Source: Pinus tabuliformis
Taxonomy: Eukaryota; Streptophyta; Pinopsida; Pinales; Pinaceae
DNA length: 64,000 nt
Direction: 5' to 3'
NCBI GenBank assembly: GCA_031772625.1
Contig: CM062805.1
Coordinates: forward strand, 519,544,683 to 519,608,682
Shown here: positions 26,485-37,092 of the stretch, piece by piece
Layout: the number at the start of each line of letters is the position of its first letter
Position numbering within the stretch: position 1 is the first letter of the stretch
Notes under the pieces: generated by a model
Told to the model about the DNA's origin: nothing
What the model saw: only the letters and a program-made list of their open reading frames with translations
The model's database searches: none
Program-made: the position numbers and the translations under genes

Positions 26485-27435
26485 GTACCGCTTGAGCAGC
26501 CGACCATTGATCGGCCCTCTTGGACAATCTTCCCCGTTCATTTCCTTTAGAAGAAAGGCATTCTAACCCCTATATGCTGCAATCTTGAAAGGACCTTTCC
26601 AAAGATTCTCGAACTTTCCGTGCTTACCTTTCTCTTCATTCCTTGCATCCCACTTCAGCACCACATCATCCAACTAAAATTTATCTGCTTTTGCTTTTCT
26701 TTCATAGATTTTCTTTATTTTCTCCTACAATTTGGATGTGTTCTTGAAAACTTCTTCTCTTGTTTGCTGCAAGTGGATAATTTGATTCAAACTTCTCTGC
26801 ATGGGATCTTCTTCACTGTCGTCCTCCTGAAGAAGTCTGACTACCGGGGCAGCAAGAGAGGTGGGAAATACTGTGTCAACTCCATAAACAAGCTCAAACG
26901 GTGACATACCAATGGACTTTTTCTGACTGATCCGATCTGCCCAAAGCGAATGGACCAACCTCTTATTCCAACTCTTTTTATTTATTTCTAGTAGCTTCTT
27001 GATGATGTTGACCAATGATTTATTTGAATATTCCGCCAATCCATTGCCTTGCAGATGATAGGAAGTTGAATGACCCAAAATGATGTGATACTTATGACAA
27101 AATTCTACCATCCTCTTTGATTTGAAAGCTGCTGCATTATCGGTGATTAATTTTTTTGGACAACCAAAGCGAGACAAGATGTTATTTTCGAGAAATGAAA
27201 TGATTACCATGTCTGTAGCTTATCTCGTGGGAGCCGTCTCAATCCATTTTGTGAAATAGTCCGTCGCTGTAAGGATCCATCTATGCTGTCCGGAAGAGGC
27301 GGGATGAATTTCCCCAATGAAATCCAACCCCCACTGCTAGAAAGGAGCACTCACCTCAATAGGCTTAAGTAGCAAAGGCTGTAATTTCTGTTTTCCTTCG
27401 AAAATATTACATTTATGACAACACTTGACCATCTT
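26485..27435 (-). pseudogene. Element B integrase
   Basis: The integrase core is readable on the minus strand. It starts with the end of the zinc-binding region (CHKCNIFEGK). The catalytic Asp follows in TDYFTKW, a second Asp in LITDNAAAF and the Glu in GLAEYSNKS. The SH3-like C-terminal end closes with a LLKRY motif near 26490. Stops break the frame, for example around 27224. Integrase joins the element's DNA ends to the host genome. Compared with the C copy, the region between about 26485 and 26720 is more damaged. No further gene lies between here and the LTR at 26211. Confidence 0.85.
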
Positions 27436-27442
27436 ATACACA

Positions 27443-28434
27443 TCAGCAAACAAAGTAGGCCAGTAGTAGCCTGCTCTCAAAATCCTGTTCGCTGTTGACT
27501 TCCAAAAAAGGTGACCACAACACCTCTCCTCCGTGGAAATCCTCCATGACTTTCTTTGCCTCCTCTTCCACCAAACAATTTAGCAAAATGCCACTGGGAT
27601 CTTTCCAATACAGTGTAGAATTCAAAATACAAAACTTGGCAGCCTTCAATTGGAGTGTTCTCGCTTTGTTTCTAGTTATGCCGGGTGGTGGTGACAAAAT
27701 TTTTAGCACATATATTATATCTGAATACCATGGGGACAAAGCAAAAATTTCGGATACCTGAATTGATGCTCCTTCCTCATTCTCATCGGACATGGCAGCG
27801 ATCAGATTTATGTCCAAGGCATGCAAGTTTGATTTGACCATTAGCTTCACCAACCCCTGTCCTTTGACTAGCTTTGTGGGCTTTATTTCCACATCATATT
27901 CCAACAAAGCCATGATCCATTTGCCTCTTCTCCCTTCTGGATCGGTCTGCACTAAAACATCTTGTACAACAGTATTAGGAACATAGGCCAGAATGTGAGA
28001 ATGTAAGATATATACCCGGAAATCCTTCAATGATTTCACCAATGCCAGGGCTTGCTTCTCAATGATGTTGTACTTTAACGTTGCATCCCTTATAGCCTTG
28101 TTGAAGAATGCAATGGGTCTTTCATGATCATTTGTCTTCTGCAATAATACCACTGCCATAGTGTGCTTAGAAGCAAATGAAAACAATATGAAATCCTGAG
28201 TGCAGTCCGGGCTGACTAGAACTGGAGTTGAAGAAGGGAAAATTTGACCAAGTTGAAAGATTTTACAGCCTCCTCTGTCCATTTCACCTGGCTATCCTTC
28301 TTGAGCATGGTAGTCATCTCTCTCAAATGTTCAGCAAGATTAGGCACAAAGCGATGCAGAAAATTCATCTTACCATTGAACGATTGTATCTCCTTTTTAT
28401 TTTGGGGCAGATCGATTTGCTCAATTGCTTGCAC
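27443..28434 (-). pseudogene. Element B RT-linked RNase H and integrase zinc region
   Basis: Two overlapping frames (28434-28216 and 28282-27443) together cover the RT thumb and connection (FNGKMNFLHRFVPNLAEHLRE) and the gypsy-type RNase H. Recognisable parts are FASKHTMAVVLLQK, RPIAFFNKAIRDATLKYNIIEKQALALV and HSHILAYVPNTVVQDVLVQ. The end of the reading frame enters the integrase zinc region (EEEAKKVMEDFHGG) and then goes out of frame near 27530, where element C retains the His and Cys residues. RNase H removes the RNA strand during reverse transcription. Confidence 0.85.
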
Positions 28435-29408
28435 CCGTGTTGGGTCAATACGAATTCCATCCTTTGAAATGATGTGCCCAAGTAATTTTCCTTCATGGCG
28501 AACAAGCTCTTCTTAGGATTCAGCGATAGACCATATTTTCTGCACTTTTGAAAGATAATTTTTAGGTGATGCATGTTCTCTTCATTAGATTTGGAAAATA
28601 CCGTCAAATCATCTAGGTACACCACCAAAAACACATCCTTCTCATTTGCAAAATCCAAATCCATCGCCCGCTGAAATGTGGCACCTGCATTCTTTGAACC
28701 GAAGGGCATTTTGGCATAGTGAAAGGTTCCCCATGGAGTGGTGAATGCTGTCTTGTCTCTATCATCTTCATGGACAGAAATTTGGTTATATCCTGAATAA
28801 CCATCAAGCAGTGACATATGAGATTCCCCCACTACTCGCTGAAGTATATGGTCCATCTTGGGCAGTGGATAGTTGTCCTTCGATGAGACTTTATTTAGAT
28901 TTCTAAAATAAATGCATAGGCGGATCTCACCGGTCTTCTTGCGTACAGGCACTAAGTTAGATATCCAATCTAAAAATATGATGGGCACAATGATACCTGA
29001 CTTGTACAACCTGTTTACCTCCTTTTCGATAGATGGCAACAACTTTGGATTTATTCTTCTTAGCTTTTGTCTAAATGGTTTTTGATTGGGCTTGATGGGT
29101 ATCGTGTGCTGAATAATATTGGTATCATAGGTCTTTAAATCAGAATAGTCCCAAGCAAACACATCCGCAAATGAAGCCATCAAACTGATGTATTTGTCCT
29201 TGATCTTTGGCGGTAATGCTTTAGACAATTTTACCAACTTTGGATTGGCAACTATACCGATGTTGACCTCTTCTACACCCCTCTTTGTTGGCTGTAATGT
29301 TGGCTTGCGGGCTACATCATCCTGATCAAAAAGTTCTTCTAGAGGTATCAACCCTTTAGGAATGATGTTATTATTCAGCTGCAACACGTCCATTTCATTG
29401 ATCTGCAC
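28365..29408 (-). pseudogene. Element B reverse transcriptase
   Basis: A 347-codon minus frame covers the linker and the RT palm and fingers. Motifs in order are NQKPFRQKLRRINPKLLPSI, WISNLVPVRKKTGEIRLCI, SLLDGYSGYNQI with the first catalytic Asp, AKMPFG, ATFQRAMD, and VVYLDDLTVF with the catalytic Asp pair. LCIYFRNLNK has Tyr where the family has Asp. The frame is lost after about residue 310 (LFAMKEN), where homology moves to another frame. It copies element RNA into DNA in cytoplasmic virus-like particles. Element C has the same gene at 38817-39500. Confidence 0.9.
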
Positions 29409-29675
29409 TTCATCTGTACCATTCCCTTTGCCCTCATCGTTTTATACATCAATTGAGGTTTCTTTGAACTTGCCTTTGTTTAGGAGAAAATCCTTAATCT
29501 CCTCATCATCTTGAAACACTTGCCAATATCGCTGATTGTCTAGAATGGTTGGACGATGCTTGACATGGATTTCAAATTTATTGCTGGAGTTCATGGGGAT
29601 CTTCAAACTACTTGCTTCCTTGGCGAGAGCATCAACAATACTATTTTGTATATGATGCACACATGTCAAGGTGTA

Positions 29676-30053
29676 TTATGAAAATAAATTCAAGATGTCT
29701 AAAACTACATTACGATAGCCCTGCATCCTAGAGTGTTTTGCTTGATACTCACCTCTGACCTGCTTTATTACCAATTCAGGGTCACCATATACCGAAATTC
29801 TTTTTGCATTCAGCTTTCTAAGAATATTCAAGCTAGCAATTAGAGCTTCATACTCAGCTTCATTGTTTGAACACTCAAAGGCCAGCGTGTAAGAGAAAAC
29901 CCTCACGCTACTAGGCACTTTGTTTGGGGTGGGGAAAGGACTGCGTACCCAAATACCAATTCCAACGCCATCATTTCCTACTGCTCCATCGAAATCCATG
30001 GTCCACAAGCCTTCTTTCTCCTCTTGTAAGTGCTGAAAATCTGTTTGTTGCAC
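29676..30053 (-). pseudogene. Element B extra RNase H, upstream of RT
   Basis: The minus frame shows an RNase H fold with the acidic residues at FDGAVG, SNNEAEYEALIA and VYGDPELVIKQV, followed by YQAKHSRMQGYRNVV. It is distinct from the RT-linked RNase H downstream of RT. Tat-lineage elements are known to carry a second, archaeal-like RNase H. Here it sits between protease and RT. B has GDP where C has the more usual GDS. It ends at a stop near 29676, and further remnants (VDALAKEASSLKIP) continue to about 29440. Confidence 0.8.
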
Positions 30054-30362
30054 CTTGTCTGCTCACTGTCCATTACTTTCAGCTGATTGCCCAACATTTT
30101 CTTGCTTTTATTGTCCTTCTTTCTTCAAAATTTCTCTGAAATTTTCTGTTATTTCCGGAATGTCATCTACTTCTACTATCTGACTATCTATATCATTTAA
30201 ACTATCTGAAAATAAAACAAAAGACTCTAAATCTGTATGTACATAGTTAATTGGATGATTTATAGGTTTCTCCTTGCTGGTGATCATATATTTCATTTTT
30301 TTTTCGCGATATAACTTCCTCATTTGTCCAAACACAGGGATTGTTGCATAGGAGAAATCCAG

Positions 30363-30833
30363 CTATAATGTCCCTTTCAATTTCACTACCCAAGACCTGG
30401 AAAGAAGCATGCCAAACCTTGGAGGAATATCTGCTACCACCACATCCATCAAAACATTTTTCATAGGAAGCTGATCCAAACTCACAACCAAGTCTTTGAT
30501 GAGTCCTATACATCTTACTCTGCTGGAATCAAATGAATAAAGATCATGATATTGCTGGGTGATGTCTAGACCAAGCTTATCCATGATAGCCTTGGGCATG
30601 AGATTGTGAGAAGCTCTAGAATCGAACATGGCACTGTGTAACACAAAATCATGCAATCTTAAACTGATATAGAAGGGTGGCACATCGCTATCAGGAGACT
30701 CACCATTAGATGCTGGTCCAAAAATCATTTCAGGTTGATCATCTTCTACATTTACCATCTCGGACATTGGGTCCAAATTCAACATTTTAGAAATCTGTCC
30801 TTTATAACTGTTGTTCTTCATTATTTCAGTCAA
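30363..30833 (-). pseudogene. Element B aspartic protease
   Basis: The frame shows a retropepsin-like domain: FYISLRLHDFVLHSAMFDSRASHNLMPKA, then LGLDITQQYHDLYSFD, and further on PPRFGMLLSRSWVVKLKGTL. The active-site triad should read Asp-Ser/Thr-Gly, but here it is Asp-Ser-Arg. The same replacement is present in element C. The domain matures the polyprotein in the family. The N-terminal part includes MSEMVNVEDDQPEMIFGPAS. Between here and gag (30834-31393) lies a Lys/Gln-rich linker with no recognised domain. Confidence 0.8.
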
Positions 30834-31393
30834 GGGGATGGATACCTTTAACTTAGAAATCTCATTCTCTAAGCTAAAAGTGGGAGTATTTGCTACCTCT
30901 TTGACTGGGATCTCTTTCTTTTCCTTTTCTTTTGATATGGCTTGCTGCTGTGATTGTTCTGCTGATTTTGATTTGCTGCTCTCCGGACCAACCGCCTCCT
31001 TTCCTTTTCTTTGTGTAGTTGATGAAACATTTTTTGCTGCTTCAACCTCCTTATTTTTCTGAATTGGTTTGGCCAGAACATCTCTGTTTCTAAGTGAATA
31101 TCACTGATGTTGTGCGGACAGAGGATTGATATATCCCCTTTGATATTCTTCTGATTCTTCTTCCAAAATGGTGTCGCTAGCTAGAATAAAATCCATGTCT
31201 TGGTGTGCAGCTGAATTCACTGCACATTGTTCTTCTTCGGTAATATAAGTAGGCAACTCATCTGGAGTAAAGAGGTGGTTTTCTTCACCTATTACATTCC
31301 TGTCCTTATCTGACTCTGGTCCATGCACAAAATTCTGCTGCAAAGGTGTTTGTATGGCTATTGTGTTGTCTACTCTTGAGTTCGCTGATATAT

Positions 31394-32543
31394 CTATCTT
31401 ATTCTAGATTGTGGCTGTTGCTGGCCACGGAAGTTAGGATTCCTAACTTGTGGCTCAGGCTTGTCACGTTTTACCCTTTCAAGCATTTTCTCTACCTTTT
31501 TGAGTAGTTGATCCATTGAAGAAGACTCTTCTTTCACAGTGATTTTCTTTTCCGCTTTCGCTCTAGCTCTTTTGGACAACAGATTTTCTTCAATGCTGAT
31601 CGCGATTTTCTGCACATCTTCCATTGTGGCCAGTTCTCTCTCTCTTAATTGGTACGCCATGTCAACATCAAAACCATCTGGAAACTTCATCATTACTAGT
31701 CCCACAGGTGGCTTTATATGATCTGGAATTTCATTATAGACTGCATTAAATCTAACACAATAGTCTTGGACCGACTCACTAGCGTTCCGTTTGATTTGTT
31801 CATATTCGGCCAGAATTTGAAGGGGATTCTTTTTCACTTCCCACTGGTTCAAAAATTATCTTTGTAGTTTAGCCAAGGTAGTGATACTTGCTGCCGAAAA
31901 ACCTTTGAACCATTTCCTCACATCACCTGCAAATGTCTATACAAAGAGCCTCATTTCCACGTTCTCCGCATCAATCTCATGAAGTTCATAGAAGTTTGCC
32001 ATTTTGTCTACATGTTGCTGAGCAGTAATGCTGTTAGGAGTGCCATCAAAAAATGGGATTTTACTTTGATAGTCTGTTGGCATGTCATCTAGAACTTGGG
32101 GTAGAACAAGGGGTGCGAAACGGGCAGCCATCATTCTCGGTGGATTTGGCCTTGGAGGTGTTGGAGGAGTGTGTAGTTTGAAAGGGGCTTGCAATTAGAG
32201 TTTGGGGCTGTGTTGCAATGTAATTATCAATTAACCTATTAGATCTTTCTGTTTCGAGGTCTACAGGAAATTGCGGATTGGGGACAGTATAATCAACAAC
32301 CCTTTCGGATTTAGACTCAAACAATGATATCTCAAACCGTTTGTCAAACTCAAGCTCTTCAAGATACTCAAAAATGTTGGGACATGAATGGGATTTAAAT
32401 ACGGGAGTTATGGTGCTTTCTTGATGAAGGAGTCTAGGAATCAAATTGGGGTTTTCGTAGATATGAGGAGGATCCGGGTCTGGATTGGCTCTGGTATATC
32501 GTCTCGAAGACAACGTGCTATTGAGAAAAATCACACGACACAA
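31394..32543 (-). pseudogene. Element B gag
   Basis: The capsid region is readable in one minus frame from 32194 to 31394 with stops, one of them in LFV*TFAGDVRKWF. The N-terminal part lies in another frame up to 32543. Typical gag motifs are IPFFDGTPNSITAQQHVDKM, NVEMRLFV and then DVRKWFKGFSAASITTL, followed by NPLQILAEYEQIKRNASESV and VQDYCVRFNAVYNEIP. It ends with a basic RNPNFRGQQQPQSRIR tail and has no CCHC zinc knuckle. Gag forms the virus-like particle. The copy in C is very similar. Confidence 0.88.
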
Positions 32544-32628
32544 CCAACTTACTCAGCCTTTGCAATCCTAAGCTCATTATCCGAAAGCTTAGAATTATTA
32601 TGAAATAAGGGGATTTGATTTCAGTTTG

Positions 32629-32646
32629 TCCACAGTGGAGTTGCCT
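32629..32646 (-). promoter_or_regulatory. Primer-binding site of element B
   Basis: The minus strand reads AGGCAACTCCACTGTGGA three bases inside the right LTR. This is a mutated form of the TGGCGAC...CTGGGGA class seen in C and E. It fits a tRNA-primed element. Ogre elements are reported to use tRNA-Arg. Confidence 0.75.
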
Positions 32647-34107
32647 CTATGTACCTAAATCTGCCTTAGGCTGAAGGAAGACAAAAATTAGGGTAACCAC
32701 AAACCATGCTCAGTCTTGTAGCTAGCCCTACTAGAGCAGGAGAGGGCTCTCTCCGAGTCACGCTCAGTGAATAGATAATCGAAAACTGTCTGAGATGACT
32801 TACAATGAAATATTTACCTTAGGCTAGTAAGTGAATAGGGATTTCTGGAAACAATTTTCATGAATGACCGAGATTCTGGGATGGTATGGGACCAACGGTA
32901 AGTAAAGAATAGAAAATTTAATACAAAGGCACAGATTATTCCGTGAGGCAAGGTAAGCGGGAAATGTAACAATTTAGTTTGAGGTACCGCGACATGAATA
33001 GATTGCTGAAGAAAGTGAAAAGGGCATAGTGACATGAATCCTTTTCAACAGAATAATAACACTGAACATGAAATTTTCCCACAGGCAGCAATAAAATTGA
33101 ATTCTACCTAATCTCACTTAGAAAATTTCACTGGAAATGAACATGAATTGAATTATGAAACATAACAAAATACATATGAAAACATAAGAGACACATTTGC
33201 TACACTCACAACTACAAGAATCTCATGGAACAGAGCCGTTGCCTTTCATTAATTCTCTGTCAAAAATACACAGTGAAGAAACAAAGTTTCTTTCCCACAG
33301 TCTCCCAGAAGTTACAAGCCAACCAACCCTTTGCAAATAACTTGCATAAAATATATAGAATGTTTAAGGAAGATATAGAACACCTAGGGGTTGGGGAGTT
33401 ACTTGAATCATTGCAAAATGGAGATGGAGAGCCAACCATCAGCTACAGGTGCAGCGCTACGAACATGACATTTGGCTTGGGTGACAATTTCCTTCCTTCG
33501 CCACTTGGATAGAAGCCAATATGGAGAAAAAACACTTTAAATGCCACCTTTGGTGCCAAAAAACCGAAGTGTAGATGAGCGGGCCCATTTGGAGAAGTCG
33601 CGAATTGAAATTTCACAAAACGGAAGCAAATTGGCAAATTTTCCTCTGTGCACAGCGCCATTTTCTCTGTCCGTCGCGCTTCTTTGGGGCCTGTTTTGGG
33701 GCACTTGTAGGTGTCCAAAATGTGCCCAAGTGGGCTCGCTGGAAATCCTGTCTTGTCTACTTTCTAACCCAAATGGAATTTTTAAATTGGTGCTCATTTG
33801 CCCCTCCAAATCTCCATTCTCCCAAGACTGCTTTCTGTGTGTCAAAAAAGTGGCAGAGAGGCCATTTTTGGGTGTTTTTTAACCTTTAGGAGACCCATAT
33901 CTTGTCAAAATTTCTTGCCTGGAAACCAGTAGTCATGGTTTTCCATGCTGAATCTAAAAATGCAAGCCATTCCTCACTTGGAGCTCTAGAATTTTAGCGT
34001 CGCGCCAGTGGTGCGGCGCACAGGGAGAAAATCCCTGTTTTTTGCCGGAAAGATTACCATGTGATCGAAAATTCCCCAAATTTTTTGAATTTTGGGCTGG
34101 AGGATCT

Positions 34108-35618
34108 CTATGTGGTGTTATGGTGGGCCAAGGAAGCCTCAACCAAGATTCGAAACCGATCTTGCTCTTTTTCCCGTTTTTCCTTTCTTGTTGCCTTCCT
34201 TAATTTTTCCTTCAACTTCCTTATTCGGGCCTGTGCACTCATGTTTCACACCCTGTAACGGAAATCCATGTGTGTTAGTAGAGCAAGGTCCTGGTCGGCT
34301 TTGTCCAGTAGCCTCTCCAGATGCATGTTGACCCTCTCAAGGTTGGCCTCTCGATTCTCATTGATTTCTTGCTCCAAATATGTGAGCGCAACCCTTCTTC
34401 TTTGAGCAGCTTGGCGATGCTCACGAATGTTTTGTAGCTCCATGATCATCTGTTGGTCCTCAAGCTGCTTGTTTCTATGCTCCAGGTACTTCATGTTCCA
34501 CTTGGCCCTCTCCAACTCAAGGGATAAGGACTCAATCACTGACTGCTGCTCCTGGATGATCTTTGTAAGCTTCGCATTCATTGGTTCTGCATCTGTCTCA
34601 TCATCATGGAGGAGCACAAACTTGGTCTCTCGCTCACCTGATGGCCCTTCCTACTGCACTGGCTCCTTACCCTTGCCTTTCTCCCGTGATGTTGATGTTG
34701 GAAGTGAGTCCCCTTCCACCCCGGGTGGAGATAACACTCGCTCCGTTGCTGCAAATAAGGGTCTACTGCCTCTCTGATAGGTGATGTATACTGGCATAGT
34801 AGCAGTCTCATGTCACTCATACTGATGAGATGGGCCCCCTATCTCATGCTCTGCCTCTGATACCACTTGTGGAGCACTGAAGAAGTCGCGGGAGATGAAG
34901 TCCTCCCAAGCAATACCCCGCAATCCCAACTGATGGTCCACCAAATCTGGATAAGGGAAAAGTGATAAAAATTGTTGAGCTGCTGTCGAGGGGACTTGTG
35001 CTGCATGAAATTCTTCATCCTCTCTATGTTCCCGCAGATGAAAAATGGGAGGTTCATCATCAGCACCCTGGTAAAGTGCATGAGCAACCTGATGTGATTG
35101 GCATAAAGGCGAGAAAACCTCCCCTCACAACTGAAGTACTTCATGATCAATTTCATGAGCGGAGCATACTCATCTCTCAAAAATCTGAATGGAAAAACTC
35201 TCGTGAGATGGCTCAAACAACTATCCTTAATGTAAGGCTCATAATGATGCCTCTCCACCTTCTTCTTCTTATGCCACTGTTCTCCAATGTTTGGTATGCC
35301 TGTTGCCACTGATATGGTTTCGGGTGTCAATTTGAAATTGACCCCAGCCAAGATAGACTATCCTCCATGTAGATGAAGTGCAAAAAGACGGGCCAACTCA
35401 TGATGAACTTTGACATTTGCCACGCTCTGACAAAATTCAAAACATGCTAAGTGCTAGAAACAAGACATAGCAAGAGGGCATTCCTGCAACTCGGTGAGGG
35501 TGTTTGGCTCATCTCTAAGATGTCTGCCACTCCGGTGATGTCTCCTGGGGGCCTGTTCTCCTGAACCTGTGTCACTGTGGGTCTCCTCCTCATATTCTGA
35601 TGAAACCTCGGATGCCAT
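34108..35618 (-). pseudogene. LTR-borne accessory gene, copy in B right LTR
   Basis: The gene starts with MASEVSSEYEEETHSD at 35618. It shows LTPETISVATGIPNIGEQW, HYEPYIKDSCLSHLTRVFPF and CEGRFSRLYANHIRLLMHF, then a linker and a coiled coil ending near 34108. A 1-base deletion near 34943, relative to the left LTR, puts the coiled coil in another frame. Stops after MSCF (near 35454) and before SILAG (near 35357) are shared with the left LTR, so they predate the insertion. Further stops, such as EPVQ*EGP near 34652, are private. Confidence 0.75.
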
Positions 35619-36169
35619 AACTGCTGTTTGTACACTAAATTTTAGGTTTCCCTTTGATTTAAATGAAGCTGGTAGTTTCTTTGACAATCTGCCACCAAGG
35701 GGACAATTAAACAGGGAGTATTAGGAAGGGAATGATGTAAGGGGAATAGGGGTTATAGGGAGAACTTGTTAGGGACTTGGGAGGAGTTTGGGTATTGTGT
35801 TGATGGGGTAGGGTTTGGGATCTTGTGTTGACCGAATAGTGGAGGGATATAGTGAGGGTTTGGTAGTAATTTAGGGCAGGGTTTTAGGAAAAATGATAAA
35901 GGGAGGATGGGAAAAATGATAGGTGAGGGGAAAAAGGTGAGTGGAGTGAAACCTTGGCACTAACAACACATTTTAACAACCCTAGCCATCATTTTCTTGG
36001 TGATTTCTTATGGTTCACCTTATGCATTTTGGTAACATTCAAACATTTCTATAAATACCATATCATTGATAAAATTTGATTAACAGGTGATGTCGTAAGG
36101 CCTACCTCTCGATTTGATAGCATTCACCAAGATTTGGATTGATTTGGCAATGTTTTTCGGCCCTTGGTC

Positions 36170-36310
36170 TGTGTGCACTGCGCGCAAAACCCAGTGCGCC
36201 ACGCGCTGGTTGTGCACCGTGCCCTTAGAAAATTTTAACTGTGGGCAGGTTGCGTGTGCGCCGCACCATCTGTGTGCGCCGCGCACCTGGGTATGTGCAT
36301 CGCGCCCTCT
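36170..36310. promoter_or_regulatory. CpG-rich word cluster in B right LTR
   Basis: Words such as TGTGCACTGCGCGC, CCAGTGCGCCACGCGC, TGCGTGTGCGCCGCACC and GTGCGCCGCGCACC are packed in 140 bases just left of the TATA box. This is the counterpart of 25300-25445. Differences between the copies fall mostly at CpG. Confidence 0.4.
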
Positions 36311-36418
36311 AAAACCAGCTACCACTCACTCAAACACTCACGATTTCGCACTCACACCTTTGCAATGTCTCTCCAAGGCTTGTAATAGCACAATGCCCTT
36401 GATTTGGATAAAAACATG

Positions 36419-36426
36419 TATATATA
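36419..36426 (-). promoter_or_regulatory. TATA box of B right (5') LTR
   Basis: TATATATA on the minus strand lies about 660 bp inside the LTR. Transcription should start about 30 bases further left. The accessory-gene ATG (35618) is then about 770 bases downstream and gag about 3.8 kb downstream. Confidence 0.55.
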
Positions 36427-36685
36427 GCCTTGGAAGAGATGGGCTTAATTTTTGCTTCCTTGAAAACCCATTTTTCTAATGTTGTGTTTTGCACTTTTCA
36501 CTGACTTTAAAACACACTGATTTTCACTTTCCCTTTGAAATTTTGGCTCAAATGATGAAATTTTCAGCACATCTTTGCAGGGATTGTATGACAGGACATT
36601 TGGCCACGGAAGCCATGACTGCATCTGAAAAAGTCAACTGGCGATTTTTTTTTTTGGTTTTTTTTTTTCATAAATGACACTATTT

Positions 36686-36720
36686 GACTTTTCTTCAAAA
36701 CGGAGTTTTGAAGAAGAGTC
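36686..36720 (-). other. Conserved LTR hairpin (B right copy)
   Basis: The arms GACTTTTCTTCAAAAC and GTTTTGAAGAAGAGTC with loop GGA are the same as in the left LTR. Confidence 0.7.
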
Positions 36721-37092
36721 AAAGTCTATCCACATGATGATAAAGCTCTCTGAATCATAACTATGTAAGGGCCTCACTCTGGCCTGCATGGCTTTACTGG
36801 GCATGTTTCAAAGACCAAATTGATGAATTCCTTGACCTAAACATAGAAAATGACTTTTGTCCTTTAAAGGACCAGACCTTGACTATCATGGACTTTTGAT
36901 TATTTGACGCGAAGACTTAAGCCAACAATAACCAGACATGAGGGGAAATGACTAGCATGACCTTTTCCGTCATATTATGGCATGCCCCTAGCGGAATGCA
37001 GTTGAGTGAATGGAGCGGGACACCTAGAAATGAAATGCATAAAGAGTTTTGATCTCTGATGGAGGGCTGACCAGACCGACTCTAATAGTTTG

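Larger units (their letters stand above)
13228..37087 (-). mobile_element. Element B: complete giant Ty3/gypsy (Tat/Ogre-like)
   Basis: B is flanked by the 5-bp target duplication GTTTG (13223-13227 and 37088-37092). LTRs are 13228-26211 (with two nested insertions) and 32650-37087. Internal DNA is 26212-32649, about 6.4 kb. Without the insertions the element is about 15.3 kb. Minus-strand order from 5' to 3' is primer-binding site, gag, protease, extra RNase H, RT, RNase H, integrase. All domains are recognisable but broken by stops and frameshifts. B is younger than C, in which it sits, and older than D and the TIR element inside its left LTR. Confidence 0.9.
32650..37087 (-). repeat. Right (5') LTR of element B
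   Basis: This LTR is 4438 bp, from TGTACCTAAATCTGCC to CTCTAATA, followed at once by the target duplication GTTTG. Its last base pair has mutated away from the TAACA end kept in the left LTR. It contains the accessory gene, a TATA box, the CpG-rich cluster and the hairpin. Homology to the left LTR runs along its whole length. Confidence 0.9.
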
